Numbered from the stretch's first letter, positions 29,787 to 41,561 are shown. The stretch is DNA of 64,000 bases from Dolomedes plantarius (GCA_907164885.2 OU015490.1:229996391-230060390), one strand, 5' to 3'. Made by a program: numbers and translations. Notes: generated by a model not told the origin, from the letters alone.

Positions 29787-30183
29787 AACCGGTTGCGATG
29801 ATGAAATAATAATGTTTCCGAGAAAAAATGCGATTCCACAGATTATATCATTGTGATACATTTTCTTTTCCATTTTTGTAATCATTTTCGGTTATTCTGG
29901 AATCTGGGTCTATTCTGGAATCGCTGTAGTGCGCAGAAGTTGGAATAGGATGAAGATCGTTGAGGCTATCCAGAAGCTAAGATGCGGAGAAATGGGGCTA
30001 AAGGAGGCTGCCAGAGTATTTGGTGTAACAAGAATAACTTTGAGATTATTGGCTTCACAAGTGGATATGCCAGCAGCAGATTTGGTTATACAAAAACTAG
30101 GGTTTGGTTTTGGTTTGAAGCGCTACGGTCAACTTTTGTTATACAAGGGCTAATTAGACCGGGACCTACAGTTTAAAGCCGAT

Positions 30184-32728
30184 TTAACTCATATTGGACC
30201 GCATCTAATAAATATTTCTGAATTTTTTTAAAACTTTGTTTATATCTTTTATATTGAGTAACTAAGGGTATAAAACCATAATTGAGAAAAAATGTTTTTA
30301 ATTTTTTAAGAAATTAGCTGTCCTATAAATAGGACAACGGTCCAAAACACTACTAGTATTACAAAAATATCACTTACATTACAGCAGGATGTATTATGAG
30401 TGAAATTCGGGAAAACAGTTGATGCAAAGTCCAACATTGCATTTTAAGCAAACTGTCTTTGGTTTTCTCTCACAGTTCTTTAATTGGCATCTTCTCTGTC
30501 GTCCTTCAGGGTTGTACATCAATATGTGGTCATTGTTCAGATTGAGGAGCTCTTTGTTATTTTGAATCAGACCACGTTGTCTGGTGTTATTTTTCGGGAT
30601 TTTTCCCCAAAATAACTAATTGTGATTGATCTTCGGAACTCTAAGAGTCCCTGTGCTTCAACAGGGCAAAACACTTTTGAAATTTTCCATGCTGCGAAAA
30701 GTGCCGTTTCAAAACTGTTTATGAAAAGTTTCCAGTACCACTTTTTTCCCTGGATGGAAGCAAAATATGTTTCAATTTTTCCGGCAATTAAGTCCACTCC
30801 ATTTTTATATTTCTTTTAGGATGTGACACAAAATGGAATATCAATTTAATTTCTACCGCCTGTCACTCTGCGCTGAACTTTGCTTTCCACTTGCGTTTCC
30901 TCGAAATTTGTGAACAAAGATACCACACGATAATCATTCGAACGAACTGCAGCTATTTTGTTTACGGTGTCAAAAAGGGCATCTGAAGAACCTTTTTCCG
31001 TTTTATCCCACTGTTTCAAAGGCGCCAATGGGCATTTTGCCATTCTATTATATAGCACAGTTCCGGTAGAACAGAAACCTTTTTCCTTCAAGCCAACAAA
31101 TATCCCATACGAGGTGAAAAAGTTATCCATATACCTCGATGAAGTTTTGGATTTTTCACTACTGAAAGTAAACTTTCCACAACACGTTGGCAAAGAGACT
31201 CCGTAGTTTTTACTGTAGCTCCTTGGAAAGGAATAATATGAAAAGGATACCCGGTGTAAGATGCCAACATCCATAGTTTGTATTTGAATTTTACGGGTTT
31301 GTTTTTCATGTAGATCTTGCCTCCGTGTCTTCAAAAATATCTCACCATTCTCTCATCGATTGTTAAATTTTCTGAAAATATACCAAACTGCTTCAAGGTA
31401 ATATTGACTTTGTCAAGAAGAGGTAGAATTTTACAGTAACGATCTTGTAGGTTGATTGCAGAATTTTCATTGAAATGAATATAACGCTTGATGTCATTGT
31501 ACCGTTTTCTAGACATAGCGTTACTCACTAGAGTGATGCCAGTGTCGGGAGCATTTTCCCAATGCATTTTTTTCTCGAGGTAAAATATGATATCCACTAA
31601 ACAAGATGACACCTAGAAATTGTTTGAGTTCTCTTTCAGTGATGTTAAAATAATGACAGTTTTTTTTGCGCTGCATACCGATTCCTTTCTATAACAGCAT
31701 GAGACACCATACCAATAGCCATCATGTGGAAGAGTTCAACGGGAGTTTTTCCTGAAACCATACTCACTATATTTTCATATTCTCGAAGAGGAATTGACTC
31801 GCTTGAAAGTTCAAATTTTGGTACACTTTTTACCCAATGTGATATTTTTTTCTGGAAGATGACATTCGTCACTGTCATTTGCTGAAATTTCAATTGTTCC
31901 AGCGGTATCTTGAATTTCAAACCCGTGACACATTACAGGAATTTTAAATTTTGTACCAGAGTCGTCTATCTCTTCCTCATCACTAACGGAATCTGGATCA
32001 GGAGGAACAATAACCATTTCAGGTTCATCAATTTCCTCATCACTTAAAGATTTCATATATTCCAGAGCCTCTTGGGCTATTAAAAATTTACGCGTCATTT
32101 TACAAATACAAATTACTCAAAGTAAAGTAATCGAATTCTTAGCAGAAAAAATATAGCTGCAATACGCACTCGAAAAATTCCTTCCAAGTGAGAACCAGTT
32201 TATATTGCAATTCCCTATTTGCACGAATTCAATGGCCCTCTAGGGCCATCTGGTTATGTCCAGCTATTTGAGCGGGTGTTTCATACAGAGATAAGAAAGG
32301 AATGTGATCTATGAATGCAATGCGAATTCGGATTACAATAGGTGGGGATTGGACCGTTGTCCTGTTTTTAGGACACCTAGTAAATTCACACAAAATACAT
32401 GCGTAAAATATTTTTTTGAGCAAATATTTTGTGTTACACTTATAGCGCAGTTTCTGTAGTAGAAAAAAACCGCTACGATGTTTCCTGTGAAATAAATTAA
32501 TAATGTTCAAATTACAGATTAAAAAATGACAATTTTTAAAGTCTTTTTTTAAAAAATACATGTTTTTAATTAAATTTAATTTGGTTGGCTACTTTTTTTT
32601 GTATGTTACACTTTCTCTTTTTTAAAGGTGTTATGGTAAAATTCACCCAGAAAATATTTATTATTATTTTTTAAAATGAAGTTTTATTAGCTGTCCTATT
32701 TATAGGACGGTGGTCCAATATGGGTTAA
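30184..32728 (-). mobile_element. piggyBac element B, full length
   Basis: TTAA at 30184-30187 and 32725-32728. The TIRs are CTCATATTGGACC on the left and, reverse strand, CCCATATTGGACC on the right. The palindrome GTCCTATAAATAGGAC lies at 30320-30335; variants GTCCTATTTATAGGAC at 32693-32708 and GTCCTGTTTTTAGGAC at 32359-32374. The third copy is about 260 bp upstream of the transposase start. The length of 2.5 kb is normal for an autonomous piggyBac, but the gene is broken. Confidence 0.88.
30394..32098 (-). pseudogene. piggyBac B transposase, frameshifted
   Basis: The start is ATG at 32098, followed by the acidic N-terminus common to this family (FLIAQEALEYMKSLSDEE). The DDE_Tnp_1_7 core is spread over several frames. 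It includes YENIVSMVS, the first-Asp block NLTIDERMVRYF (about 31340), the second-Asp block SRYMDNFFTSYGIF, and the third-Asp block with VDLIAGKIE plus KKWYWKLFINSFE (about 30700-30800). The C-terminal cysteine-rich domain (C-x4-C-x7-C-x2-C-x5-C-x2-C, about 30400-30505) ends at TAA 30394-30396. All three catalytic Asp regions and the zinc domain survive, but at least three frame changes break the gene. Expected length is about 560 residues, normal for the family. Confidence 0.85.
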
Positions 32729-33441
32729 AGCTACAAAACTCCATGCCATCAGTGGGATTCGAACCCTCAGGATCTGAACCAAATGCCAGTGCCCTAGCCA
32801 TTCGGTTATCACCTGGCACAAAAACTACGGAGGAAGCCTGTTTTACCAGATTACACTGAAAAAAAGTTAATGGCCGATTTGTTAGAGATGTAGTCAGTAT
32901 TTCACGGTCTCACTCGACAAGATGTGAGGAAATTAGCGTTCCAATTGGCTGAACGCAATACTATCACCCACACTTTCATACACGAAGCAGCAGGAAGAGA
33001 CTGGCTAATCCAGTACCTCACTCGTCAGACAAAAACTTCGATCAGAAAACCTACAGGGACGTCATATGCACGTGCAGAAGGATTCACACGTGAGCAGGTG
33101 GCTGGGTTATTTTTATTTGCTGGAAGGCTTGTGTTCTGGGAATCATTTCCAGAATCTTCAATGTAGATGAGAGTGGTTTAAGTGTGGTTCATTCAAAAGT
33201 TTCCCAAGTCATCGGGTTGAAGAGAAAACGACAGGTGGGAGATCTGGCTACAGCTGAACGTGGTTCTCTGGAAACTGTGGTTTGCTGCATGAGTGCTGGG
33301 GGAACATATTTTCCACCAATGATGACATTTCCTCGTAAAATCTTAACGGATCAGTTTATGAATGGAGCCCCATCCGGAGCAATTGGAAGAGCTCATCCCT
33401 CTGGGTGGATACAAGCCCATATGTTTACAGAGGTGGTCTAG

Positions 33442-33847
33442 ACCAGCAAGAATCATCGTGTAGCTTCTGTGAAGGTGCATTCCAAGATGACACAAGAAGA
33501 GAACTGTGGATTCGTTGATTGATGAGCCTGCACTGGACTCATTCTGTGCGCACCGGAACCGAAGCTGAGTTTTATACTTGCGATTTTTGTCGCCAAAATT
33601 GAAGTTTTTTTATATAGATAATATTTGATGATCCAGCTGTTTAATAATATATTATCTTTCTTTCCCTTTTTCATTTGAAAACTTTCATCTTTTTTGTTTC
33701 CAGCTGTTTAATAAATAGATAAATGATTTTTTGGGTAAAAAAGTTGGGGGTCCATATTACCCTCCACTTTGAGTCACCTGCAAGTTTTGATTTTTTTCAC
33801 TTATGTGATTGTATACATCTTAAAATTTGATTTAACGACAAATCCAC
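33442..33847. other. residual pogo 3' DNA
   Basis: This stretch between the transposase remnant and piggyBac C has no clear coding match. It holds one subterminal copy of the motif (GGGGGTCCATATTACCCTCC at about 33748). Confidence 0.5.
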
Positions 33848-34074
33848 TTAACCCTTCAGTACTCGCGTGTCTATCTGTAACACAAACAGTCGCGTGGGTA
33901 ACAGGTGTAAACCACTTTTATGACGGTGTTATATCCATGCGTATTTAACTTTTTTTATAAGAAAATTATTTCGATAGTTTTTTAGGAGTATATACTACAA
34001 ATAAAACACAATTAAATTTTAGAAAAAGAAATATTATATATTACAAACCAACCATACATTCAAAATACAAAAAA

Positions 34075-36224
34075 TTAAAAACATTCTGCACATACATTTT
34101 TTAAATGTTCATTACATAACCACTTTCTGCATTTCTCGCACCACTTTCGCGCTGTTCTGTCACTTTGTCGTCCACAAGCGTAACAACGTCCTCTGGAACC
34201 TTCTTTTCCTGTTGAGGTACACTGATCATTTGCCAATTGCCCGAGCAGAATGCATGCTCGCCGACTTAGCTCAATAGAAAGTTGTGGACTTTGCGATCGA
34301 TATTGTATCTGTGGTTTTATTAGTTCCCACGCGATGTTCTGTCACTTTGTCGTCCACAAGCGTAACAACGTCCTCTGGAACCTTCTTTTCCTGTTGAGGT
34401 ACACTGATCATTTGCCAATCGCCCGAGCAGAATGCATGCTCACCGACTTAGCTCAATAGAAAGTTCTGGACTTTGCGATCGATATTGTATCTGTGGTTTT
34501 ATTAGTTCCCACGCCAAATCTTCTAATAATTTATTTCTTGATAAGCTTTTATTTTGATTTATCTTTAATATTATTAAGGAATTGATTGCTGCGATGTTCA
34601 ACAGATTAAAATATACGACTAAGGGCCACCGTCGTGTATTTCTTGAAACATCGTAACTTTGGATAAGTTGATCTAGTAAGTCAACTCCAATTTTAGTTCT
34701 GTTATAAAACGTTATTATTTCTGGTTTCATAAGATCTCCTGTTTCATTGTCAATGATGTTGTCATGATGTAAAGTGGAGAGTATTAAAACTGCTTGATTT
34801 TTCTTCGAGCAGTAAGAGACGAATGTAACATCCTCTTGGAACCCAAATAATGATGAACTAGGTTCACGAAGTTTGTTTGGCTGAAATTCTTTTGGGATAT
34901 CCGTCTTGTTTTTTCGGAGAGTTCCGACAAATGTTATACCTTTTGAAAAAAGGTTATTTGCTAAAGGATAACTGCTAAACCAGTTATCGGTTGTAATATT
35001 GCGATGTGAACCTTTGATTGGTTCGATCAGCCGCATAACAACATCTGTCGCCGAATTACTTTTTCGGAATGGCCCTTCTGGCTGAATCCCAAGGTATGTT
35101 ACAAGGTTCAGCGTATACGCCAGTTTAGAATCTACCATGACAAACGTTTTTATACCATATTTTGATGGTTTTCTTGGCATATATTGTCGAAAGGGGCAGT
35201 TGCCACTAAAAGCAAGGAGTTGTACATCGATAGTGAGATATTAAATGGGAATAAAGTATTTTGAAAAATTACAGTTTATTATTTCAAACACATTTCTTAT
35301 GGGAACAGATTTGTCGATTTTCTCGTCGAGACAGATTTTCTCGTCGAGATGCCCTATCCCGAATGTCATCAAAACGAAGGCACCTGAGAAGAAACGCAAA
35401 CCTGTTTTTGGTCATTGTTAGGTAGCATGATTCCATGCCATTACCTTTCGAGTTATCCGAAAGAAGAAGACGAAATAAGGCGCTGATTTCTACCTCGTTG
35501 GTGTTTCTGGCACCCTTTGAAATTTACATCTGATCCCTTTCAAATTTACATTTGATTGAATCAATGTAAATATTTGTGCAATCTGCTATTATATTATAAA
35601 CGTGTTCATCAATAAACGGATTTTTTCTGGGGAAAAAAGCTTTGCTGCTATGCCTTTTGGCCCTGGAAGATGTGTTATAACATTTTCGCGCCTGGTTCTG
35701 ACATTTCTTTTCGGCAAAGTACTAACCCATTTTGTAACACCATTTTTACCGTTATAAGAAACCACACTACTTTGTTCCTCAACTTCGAGGTCACCATCTT
35801 CATCAACAGGCTGGTCAGTTTCCGAATTACGATCACTCTCATCCACATGATCACTTTCATCATAATTGGAATCCCCGATATCATCATCTTCACTCTCCGT
35901 GTCCAGCTCGTTTAGCCACTTTATTCAAACTTCCGGTTCTCATAAAAATTCAGTTCTTCTTTTTTTTTCTGCCGTAATATCCTAAAAAGAAATGGTAAAA
36001 CAAGAAACAGTAAAAAATATAAAAAATGTACCAAGTTAGTTGAAGATTTACAACAAAGAAATTTTAAAAATAATAATAATAAATAAATTATTAAGAAAAA
36101 TGTGATAAAAGTTTTATGTTAAGAACCTATCAGGTATTGACAATCTCTTATTAGATTTTTAATCATAAATAAATAAAAGGATCTAAAATCTAAATATTAC
36201 GGAAAATAAAATAAATTCACTTAC
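34075..36224 (-). pseudogene. piggyBac C transposase
   Basis: A long uninterrupted frame (35180-34440, 246 residues) covers the second and third catalytic regions: NITTDNWFSSY, IGVDLLDQLIQSYDVSRNTR. Upstream in the same order are the first-Asp block LTIDVQLLAF (about 35230), TLPKRNVRTR with LLMNTFII (35846-35589), and an acidic N-terminal region with ELDTESEDDDIGD. A GTAAGTG donor at 36224 and a TTTTTAG acceptor at 35982 suggest a 5' intron. The C-terminal cysteine-rich domain GRCYACGRQSDRT...CEKC...C ends at TAA 34075-34077. The frame is cut before it by a stop at 34440-34442, inside a 182-bp tandem duplication. At least two more breaks lie upstream. Confidence 0.85.
34153..34514. repeat. 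182-bp tandem duplication in the piggyBac C 3' coding region
   Basis: The segment from 34153 is repeated from 34335 with a period of 182 bp and only a few differences. On the coding (minus) strand, the upstream copy has TGA at 34442-34440 where the other copy has CGA at 34260-34258. This is a single C-to-T change at a CpG. The open frame therefore stops after SIELSR. Confidence 0.95.
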
Positions 36225-36904
36225 CTTGAAAAGTTACGTAGATAGTCGCGCGGGGGACAGGTATCAACCAGCGAACTTTGATGCAATGCAATCGAAGAAC
36301 AGTTAGAGACTAACTAAAGTGAAAAGAAAGGCGACAAGGGGCAAGGATCATTTGAAGGTAGAGGGAGGGCTGGACACTTCCAACCTTCCGATGCCCCCTA
36401 TTAGGGAAGATGAAATCAGGTGGGTGACATATGTCAACCACGCGAGTGTTGAAGGGTTAAGGATGTTTAGATGATGAGTTATGGAAGAGGTTTGAGTCTC
36501 AAAATATGAAAATCAGTCTTTGGTATAACCACAGTGAGCCAAAAACAAAAGGGGGTCCATAATCCCACCTTCTCCTCTACTTCATTTCATTAACAATAGC
36601 ATTTAAAACATTTCCTGAAAATTTTATCAAATTATATGCATTATTATGTGAGATATCATGATAGCAGTATAGATTTGTGCTAAAAAACATAGTTCTGAGA
36701 AAAACCCATTTAAAGTTGTTATTCACTTCAATTTTTGTAGCAGAGGATGTTTTTCAAAGTAGCTATAACTCTGCTTCTAATTGATGTAGAATGGAAATCA
36801 AAACGGATTTGAAAAAAGAAAAGATTGAATTACATGATTCTTGCAAAAAATAAAATTTACCAAAGTAAACAAAAATGACATTTTCAACGTAGGCAGTCAC
36901 CTTC

Positions 36905-37805
36905 AAAAATTTAAATTCAAAGTTAAATGAATCTTTAGGTTTCTTTTTCTATAGCTTCTTTACCTTATTCTTACGCATAAAATGCCTTAATTTTTTTTGA
37001 CTTCATGAATAATATGAATTTAATTTGTAAAACCTGTAATCAGTTTGAAGGGGAAAAGTAGGGTAATTTTTGCTGATCGGAAATATTTTCAAAATGTTAA
37101 TATTAAATTTAAAATTCTGAAGACACTCTTCACAAAACCTAACAAAGGAACGATGTACAAAGTTTCTTTCATAAAACTTGAAAGGACTTTTACATAAATT
37201 TATTTAAATTTAACAAATTTGGAAAAGGTTACACTGTGGAGAAATCGACTTATAGTAAATATGAAAACCAGGACATGCCAAAACAGCGAAAAATTTAAAG
37301 TTTGTATATGACAAAATATGTGCTATCAACATAGAATCGTGACGTTTATGTTGATTTGCTCTTAAAGCTCTACAATATGTTTAAAGCCAAGTACATAAAA
37401 AAAGCCCCTTTTTGTCAATTTTTTAACTCCTAATCTTTACCGGCTTCTGAGAAAGTGTTTCTTCCAATAACTCTCCTTGTAAAATAATATTTGATGCAAC
37501 CAGACATTTACATATACGTTTTAATGAGTTCTGAATAATTTTAAAGGTACATTCTCACAGTTATATTAACATCAAATGCATTTATTTACATCTTAATGTA
37601 TGAAGGAGTACTAAAGTTGCAAACGGCTTTGGTATTTTTATTATATTTCAGGGCGTATATTATATTTATTTCAAAAGTTAAAGAGTTTTCATTTACACAT
37701 TAATTTTTTTTCTGTGCTATACGTTATAGGGTTCATATGATTGACTTTTGTTGGTCTGCTTGTGTGAAGAGAGAAACCTTCTTCGTTTTATTTGTATCAT
37801 AATTA
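36905..37805. other. AT-rich spacer
   Basis: No feature is recognised between the two nests. Confidence 0.5.
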
Positions 37806-38714
37806 TTGGGTTGGCAAGAAAGTAATTTTACTTTCTTAGTATGAAATAAAACTCATTTTTTTCTATACAAAAAAGGAATTTAAATGAGTCAAATATCTTA
37901 CATTCTGTTCGATGACCTTCTGCCATCTTTTTGGTAACTTCATTATTCCGCGTTCAAAAATCTTCTGGTCCTTACCAGAAAACAAACTTCACAAAGTGCG
38001 ATTTGAGGTCATCGTTTACTGAAATATTTACCATTTAAAAAGTTTTGTAAGCTTCAAAAAAAATAATAATTCTATAGTGCAAGGTCGGGGCTATATGGAG
38101 GAAGCGACATCACTTCCCAACCAATCACATATAATTTCGTAAATGTTGCTAAAGATGTCTGATGCCTCGCATTGTCGTGGTGGAACACGATTAGTCTGCG
38201 ATTTGCCAATTCTAGACAGAAATTCAACAGAAAACATCTGAGTTGATAGTTTGGCTCCTTGGAAGCAGCTCAAAATACACAACAACTTTGTAATCCCACC
38301 AAATTGACAGCATGATCTTTTTCTGGTGCAATTTGTCACGGGAAAATTTACCTTTAAGTTAGGGAGGTTTCATATTAATTAATTATATTATTAATGTTAA
38401 TATATAAAAGATATCAATGTATTTCGTATAATCAAGAACATCCCCTCTTCGTATAGCGTTAGTACTTGAGAGAATTAAATTAGAATTGCGTTGTGTACTT
38501 TCACGATTGATAACAACTCTGGTTTCAAATGACAGATTACTTTATTGATTAAACACATATAAAGTTATTCAATACACTCCTGCTATATATCTCACAATTC
38601 GTACACACATATCACTTACAAATTCAGTACTCTATTATGTTAATTATCTACGACACTCAACACATATATTTAACTCATTCAATTATCATAACATCATCTT
38701 ATATAAATATGACT

Positions 38715-38870
38715 CATATTAACCTGGCTCAATTGACTGAGTTGATAATAATTCCAAAATGTCACTCATATTAACCTGGCTCATCTTACTGACATGATAA
38801 TAATTCATAAATATCACACATATTAACATGGCTCAATTTACTGACATGATAATAATTCCACTCATTTATA
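38715..38870. repeat. 52-bp tandem repeat, three copies
   Basis: CATATTAACCTGGCTC begins at 38715 and 38767, with a variant at 38819, followed each time by GATAATAATTC. The spacing is exactly 52 bp. Confidence 0.9.
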
Positions 38871-39040
38871 TATTTTAATTCAATCGCGCCATACCAGTTT
38901 AATTCTTATCATCGAACATTCTTAATTGATTGAAGCAGCGATTTTGTACGCAAATGTGAGAGAAGGGAAAGCACCGTACTTTAGTTGCTGATGCGAGATT
39001 CCAGGGGCGTCGATCTCTTCGTCTGGAAATGGCATAATCT

Positions 39041-39300
39041 TGAGGCACAAGTATTGTTCATATCAACTCACAAGTTCGGCGTCGAACAACTACTATTGGC
39101 TGGCAGGTCATAGAGGATCGGGAACCTCTCTTGCATCTGGCGTCATCATCATTTCAGTGCGGAACTATATTGAGGCACAAGGACTGCTCATATAAATTCA
39201 CTAGTTCGGTGGTAAACAACTACTATCGGCTGCCAGGTCATTCAGGATCGGAACCTCTCTTGCATCTGCGTCATCATCATTTCATGACGGAACTCCATTT
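39041..39300. repeat. 130-bp tandem duplication
   Basis: TGAGGCACAAG starts at 39041 and 39171. Both copies contain GAACCTCTCTTGCATCTG and CGTCATCATCATTTCA. It lies just left of piggyBac D inside the solo LTR. Confidence 0.9.
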
Positions 39301-39357
39301 CATCATGGTTTCATCAACAATTGCAGTTTTTTTCCCTCCAATGGCAGTACAATACTA

Positions 39358-41561
39358 TTAACCCATTAACCGCTGGTGTTGCGTTGACGCAACGGTCAAA
39401 ATAAATGTGTATAAAAATTTAGCTATCAAATGATTTTATATCAAAAGTATTTTTAAAGTAAGGTTAATAATTGAATAGAAAAATATTTGCCCTCAACTGT
39501 TCTTTTAATTTAATAACGAGTTCCAGACTTAGACAGTTAGTTGAGAATTTTTGAACGAGAACTTCCCCCTGGTGTTTTTCACAGAAGAAATGTAGGGAGA
39601 CAAACGTGAGCTTTGGGGATGATCTACTTTTAGGCAAGGTCAAAGTTTATCAGAACACTCCATCAATCTGTTGCTTTTGATTGGGTGGGGGAGGAAGAGA
39701 AAAGAGGTGTTGCGTTGGCACAATGTCAGCGGGAATAGGGTAGTTCCCTTATTCACATGACTTTTGACTCCGTGGAACTTTTCCACATTGTGTGCTTATA
39801 GAAATGCCTAAAATTAGATACTTTACGTTTAAAGAAGCTCTTCAAAGAATTTTCGATGAAGATTCATATAATGATGATGAGAATGAAACTGATATTGTCG
39901 TTATTCAACCAGAAATAGCAGAAGTTAGTGATGAAGAAGAAGGAAATGATAATATTTTGAATAATGCAATGATGATTCACCATGTGATACTGCTGTCGAA
40001 AGTGAAGTGTGAGTAAAAAAGAAGTTTTTGCCTCCTAAAAGCAGTACAAGTCTTTCAAAAAATTTAAAAAACAAAAACTGAAGATATGAAACGGATAAAG
40101 AAGGGACCATTGAATATATGAAAAATGAAGAAAAAGATCAAATCGGAACTATGAAAAATATAATACAGGATAAAACTAGTGCAGGAAATTTTAATCTTCT
40201 CTTTGGCTCAGAGTTGTTTTCCCTTCTCGTCGAATAGACAAACTCATGTGCCAAGCAAATCGCCCCCATTTTTTAGCATCTGAAGCCTACATGAGACGGT
40301 TCATTGGAATATTGTTGACGAAAGGATATTATTCTTTACCGCAGGAAGAAATTTACTGGTCTCTTGATAAGGACATTACTATTCCTATTTTGCTAAAATC
40401 AATGTCATGTTTTCAGTACAGGAACATGAAACAGAATTTGCATTTGGTTGATAACAGTCGAATCGATAGCAAAGATAAATTATATAAGGTGAGACCGTAC
40501 CTAAACTTGCTAAATAGAAAATTTCAACAATTTGGTTTGGATACGATTCGAGAAACCGCACCCAAATGTACTCATTTCAATCGGTGAAATGTGTTCGAAC
40601 GAAAGAGAGGGGTTATTACAATTTTCAGTTCGAAGGAGAAAAGAAGATAATTATTGTCTCATGGAACCACAACTGTGTTGTGACTCTTGGTTCAACGTTT
40701 GGAAAAGTTCCTCCTGTAAAAAAACGTTTCCTGTTATTCAAGAACGGAAAAGAAAAAGTGTTTGTCCCTTAACCACGTCTTATTGAACAGTACAATGACA
40801 AAATGAGAGGAGTCGATTTATGAGACAATTTAGTATCAAATTACAGAATAAGAATTCATGGGAAAAATAGTGGTGGCCAATATTTATCAACTACATTGAT
40901 GTAACCTTAACAAATGGGTGTAAAATATCAAGATTGTCTCCTGAAAATAGTCTATCTAAGACGCAAAGTTGTATTGTCACTTTTCCAAACACTTTTTTAA
41001 GTGAAGAGTTAGCAGGAAATAGATTAGCAACAGTAAGGACTAGTAAGCTCTGCATGCAAAAGCCATTACGTGGAGAACTTGAACATTTTATTGTCAAGTC
41101 CGAAGACAGCAAAAGACTGCGTGGTAAACAGTGCCATAGCCAGACAATTTATCCATGCAAAGTTTGTGACGTTGCACTACATCGTGATTGTAGTGAAGCT
41201 TTTCATGACTGAAACTATTTTCTGGATATAATCAGTAATTTTGTAAAGGAAAAATAAGTTAAATCTTTATGATCAATTAATTACCTGTAAAGTGATCATT
41301 TTCTTTCTAAAGTGTAACAAAGTGAAAAAAAATCCCAGTGCTGAAATTGATGAAAACCCTGCAGAAGTTCAGTTGAACTCACTTAATGTCAATAATCTTA
41401 TCCCGCTGACTTTGCGCGAACGCAACACTCGATTTTTCAAAAGTTAAGCCCAGTTTTGTTATTTCCCCCATAAATTAATGTTGTATATATTCAAATTAAT
41501 AGCCAATATTATTTGTATATAAAAAACTCACCCCTTATAGTTTTGGCGGTAAATGGGTTAA
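39358..41561 (+). mobile_element. piggyBac element D
   Basis: TTAA at 39358-39361 and 41558-41561. The TIRs are CCCATTAACCGCTGG on the left and, reverse strand, CCCATTTACCGCCAA on the right. The palindrome GTTGCGTTGACGCAAC lies at 39378-39393, a decayed copy GTTGCGTTGGCACAAT at 39709-39724 about 80 bp upstream of the start codon, and TTTGCGCGAACGCAAC at 41411-41426 near the right end. The palindrome is nearly that of piggyBac A, so A and D are probably sister families. At 2.2 kb the element has lost part of its gene. Confidence 0.88.
39804..41212 (+). pseudogene. piggyBac D transposase with core deletion
   Basis: The start is ATG at 39804 (MPKIRYFTFKEALQRIFDED), with the same N-terminal EALxxI plus acidic pattern as A and B. 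It continues with a frame 40246-40587 (ASEAYMRRFIGILLTKGYY, MSCFQYRNMKQNLHL), the N-terminal half of the piggyBac core. It then jumps to CVRTKERGYYNFQFEG and WNHNCVVT (40590-40700) and LIEQYNDKMRGVDL (about 40780-40825), where TGA follows the third catalytic Asp. The segment with the first and second Asp is missing. The C-terminal cysteine-rich domain (GKQCHSQTIYPCKVCDVALH) ends at TGA 41210-41212. Confidence 0.82.

Larger units (their letters stand above)
30100..32817 (-). mobile_element. tRNA-derived SINE split by piggyBac B
   Basis: It is flanked by the 10-bp duplication ACAAAAACTA (30090-30099 and 32818-32827). The SINE is 177 bp in two pieces, 32817-32729 and 30187-30100, read on the minus strand. 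The tRNA-like head contains an A-box-like TAACCGAATGG (32798-32808) and a perfect B box GGTTCGAATCC (32755-32765). The 3' end is a tail AAACCAAAACCAAACC. The body is unrelated to the SINE at 24.7 kb. It inserted in the pogo transposase gene, and piggyBac B then inserted at a TTAA within it. Confidence 0.85.
29929..33441 (+). pseudogene. pogo transposase (HTH_psq plus start of DDE domain), interrupted
   Basis: The first segment (29929-30099) encodes a pipsqueak-type helix-turn-helix: the stretch CGEMGLKEAARVFGVTRITL is the diagnostic part. The second (32828-33441) resumes with RRKPVLPDY, LTRQDVRKLAFQLAERN and GRDWL. After a +2 shift near 33160 it continues with the DESGLS of the first catalytic Asp, the QVIGLKRKRQ/ERGS block and HPSGW. 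Excising the SINE with its TSD joins the two segments exactly in frame (VIQKL then RRKP). Defects are an in-frame TAG near 32890, the frameshift, and loss of the second and third catalytic acidic residues. The first codon is GTG at 29929, so the true start may be mutated or upstream. Confidence 0.8.
33848..36460 (-). mobile_element. piggyBac element C, full length
   Basis: TTAA at 33848-33851 and 36457-36460. The TIRs are CCCTTCAGTACTCGCG on the left and, reverse strand, CCCTTCAACACTCGCG on the right. Related GC-rich motifs lie near both ends and once internally: GTCGCGTGGGTAACAGGT about 33890, GTCGCGCGGGGGACAGGT about 36247, and a TGACATATGTCA palindrome about 36425. It is inserted in the 3' part of the pogo element. 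At 2.6 kb it has autonomous length. Confidence 0.88.
29363..36577 (+). mobile_element. pogo-type element with nested insertions
   Basis: TA duplicates flank it (29361-29362 and 36578-36579). The TIRs are AAGGAGAGGGTGGGATTATG on the left and GAGGAGAAGGTGGGATTATG on the reverse strand of the right end, both continuing GACCC. The motif TATGGACC recurs at about 29737, 29761 and (reverse) 29771, 33752 and 36554. It encodes a decayed transposase with an HTH_psq domain and contains a SINE, piggyBac B and piggyBac C. Removing these leaves roughly 1.9 kb, short for an autonomous pogo element, so its 3' coding half is deleted. Confidence 0.85.
28954..36901. mobile_element. outer TTAA-flanked TIR element (host of the nest)
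   Basis: TTAA precedes the left end (28950-28953), and TTCA, a one-base variant, follows the right end. The termini are GGAGACTGCCTACG at 28954 and, reverse strand, GGTGACTGCCTACG at 36901. Without its insertions it would be about 730 bp and non-coding. A second, partial copy on the opposite strand (53518-54085) aligns with both arms and runs straight through the point where the pogo element sits here. This proves that 29363-36577 is a later insertion. Confidence 0.8.

Noticed and set aside
32740..32817. tRNA gene on the minus strand (perfect B box GGTTCGAATCC)
   Set aside because: The cloverleaf stems are poor, it is bounded by a target duplication and continues into a SINE body and tail.
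38715..38870. CRISPR-like or regulatory array of three 52-bp repeats
   Set aside because: Whole units are repeated without distinct spacers and lie inside a eukaryotic LTR.
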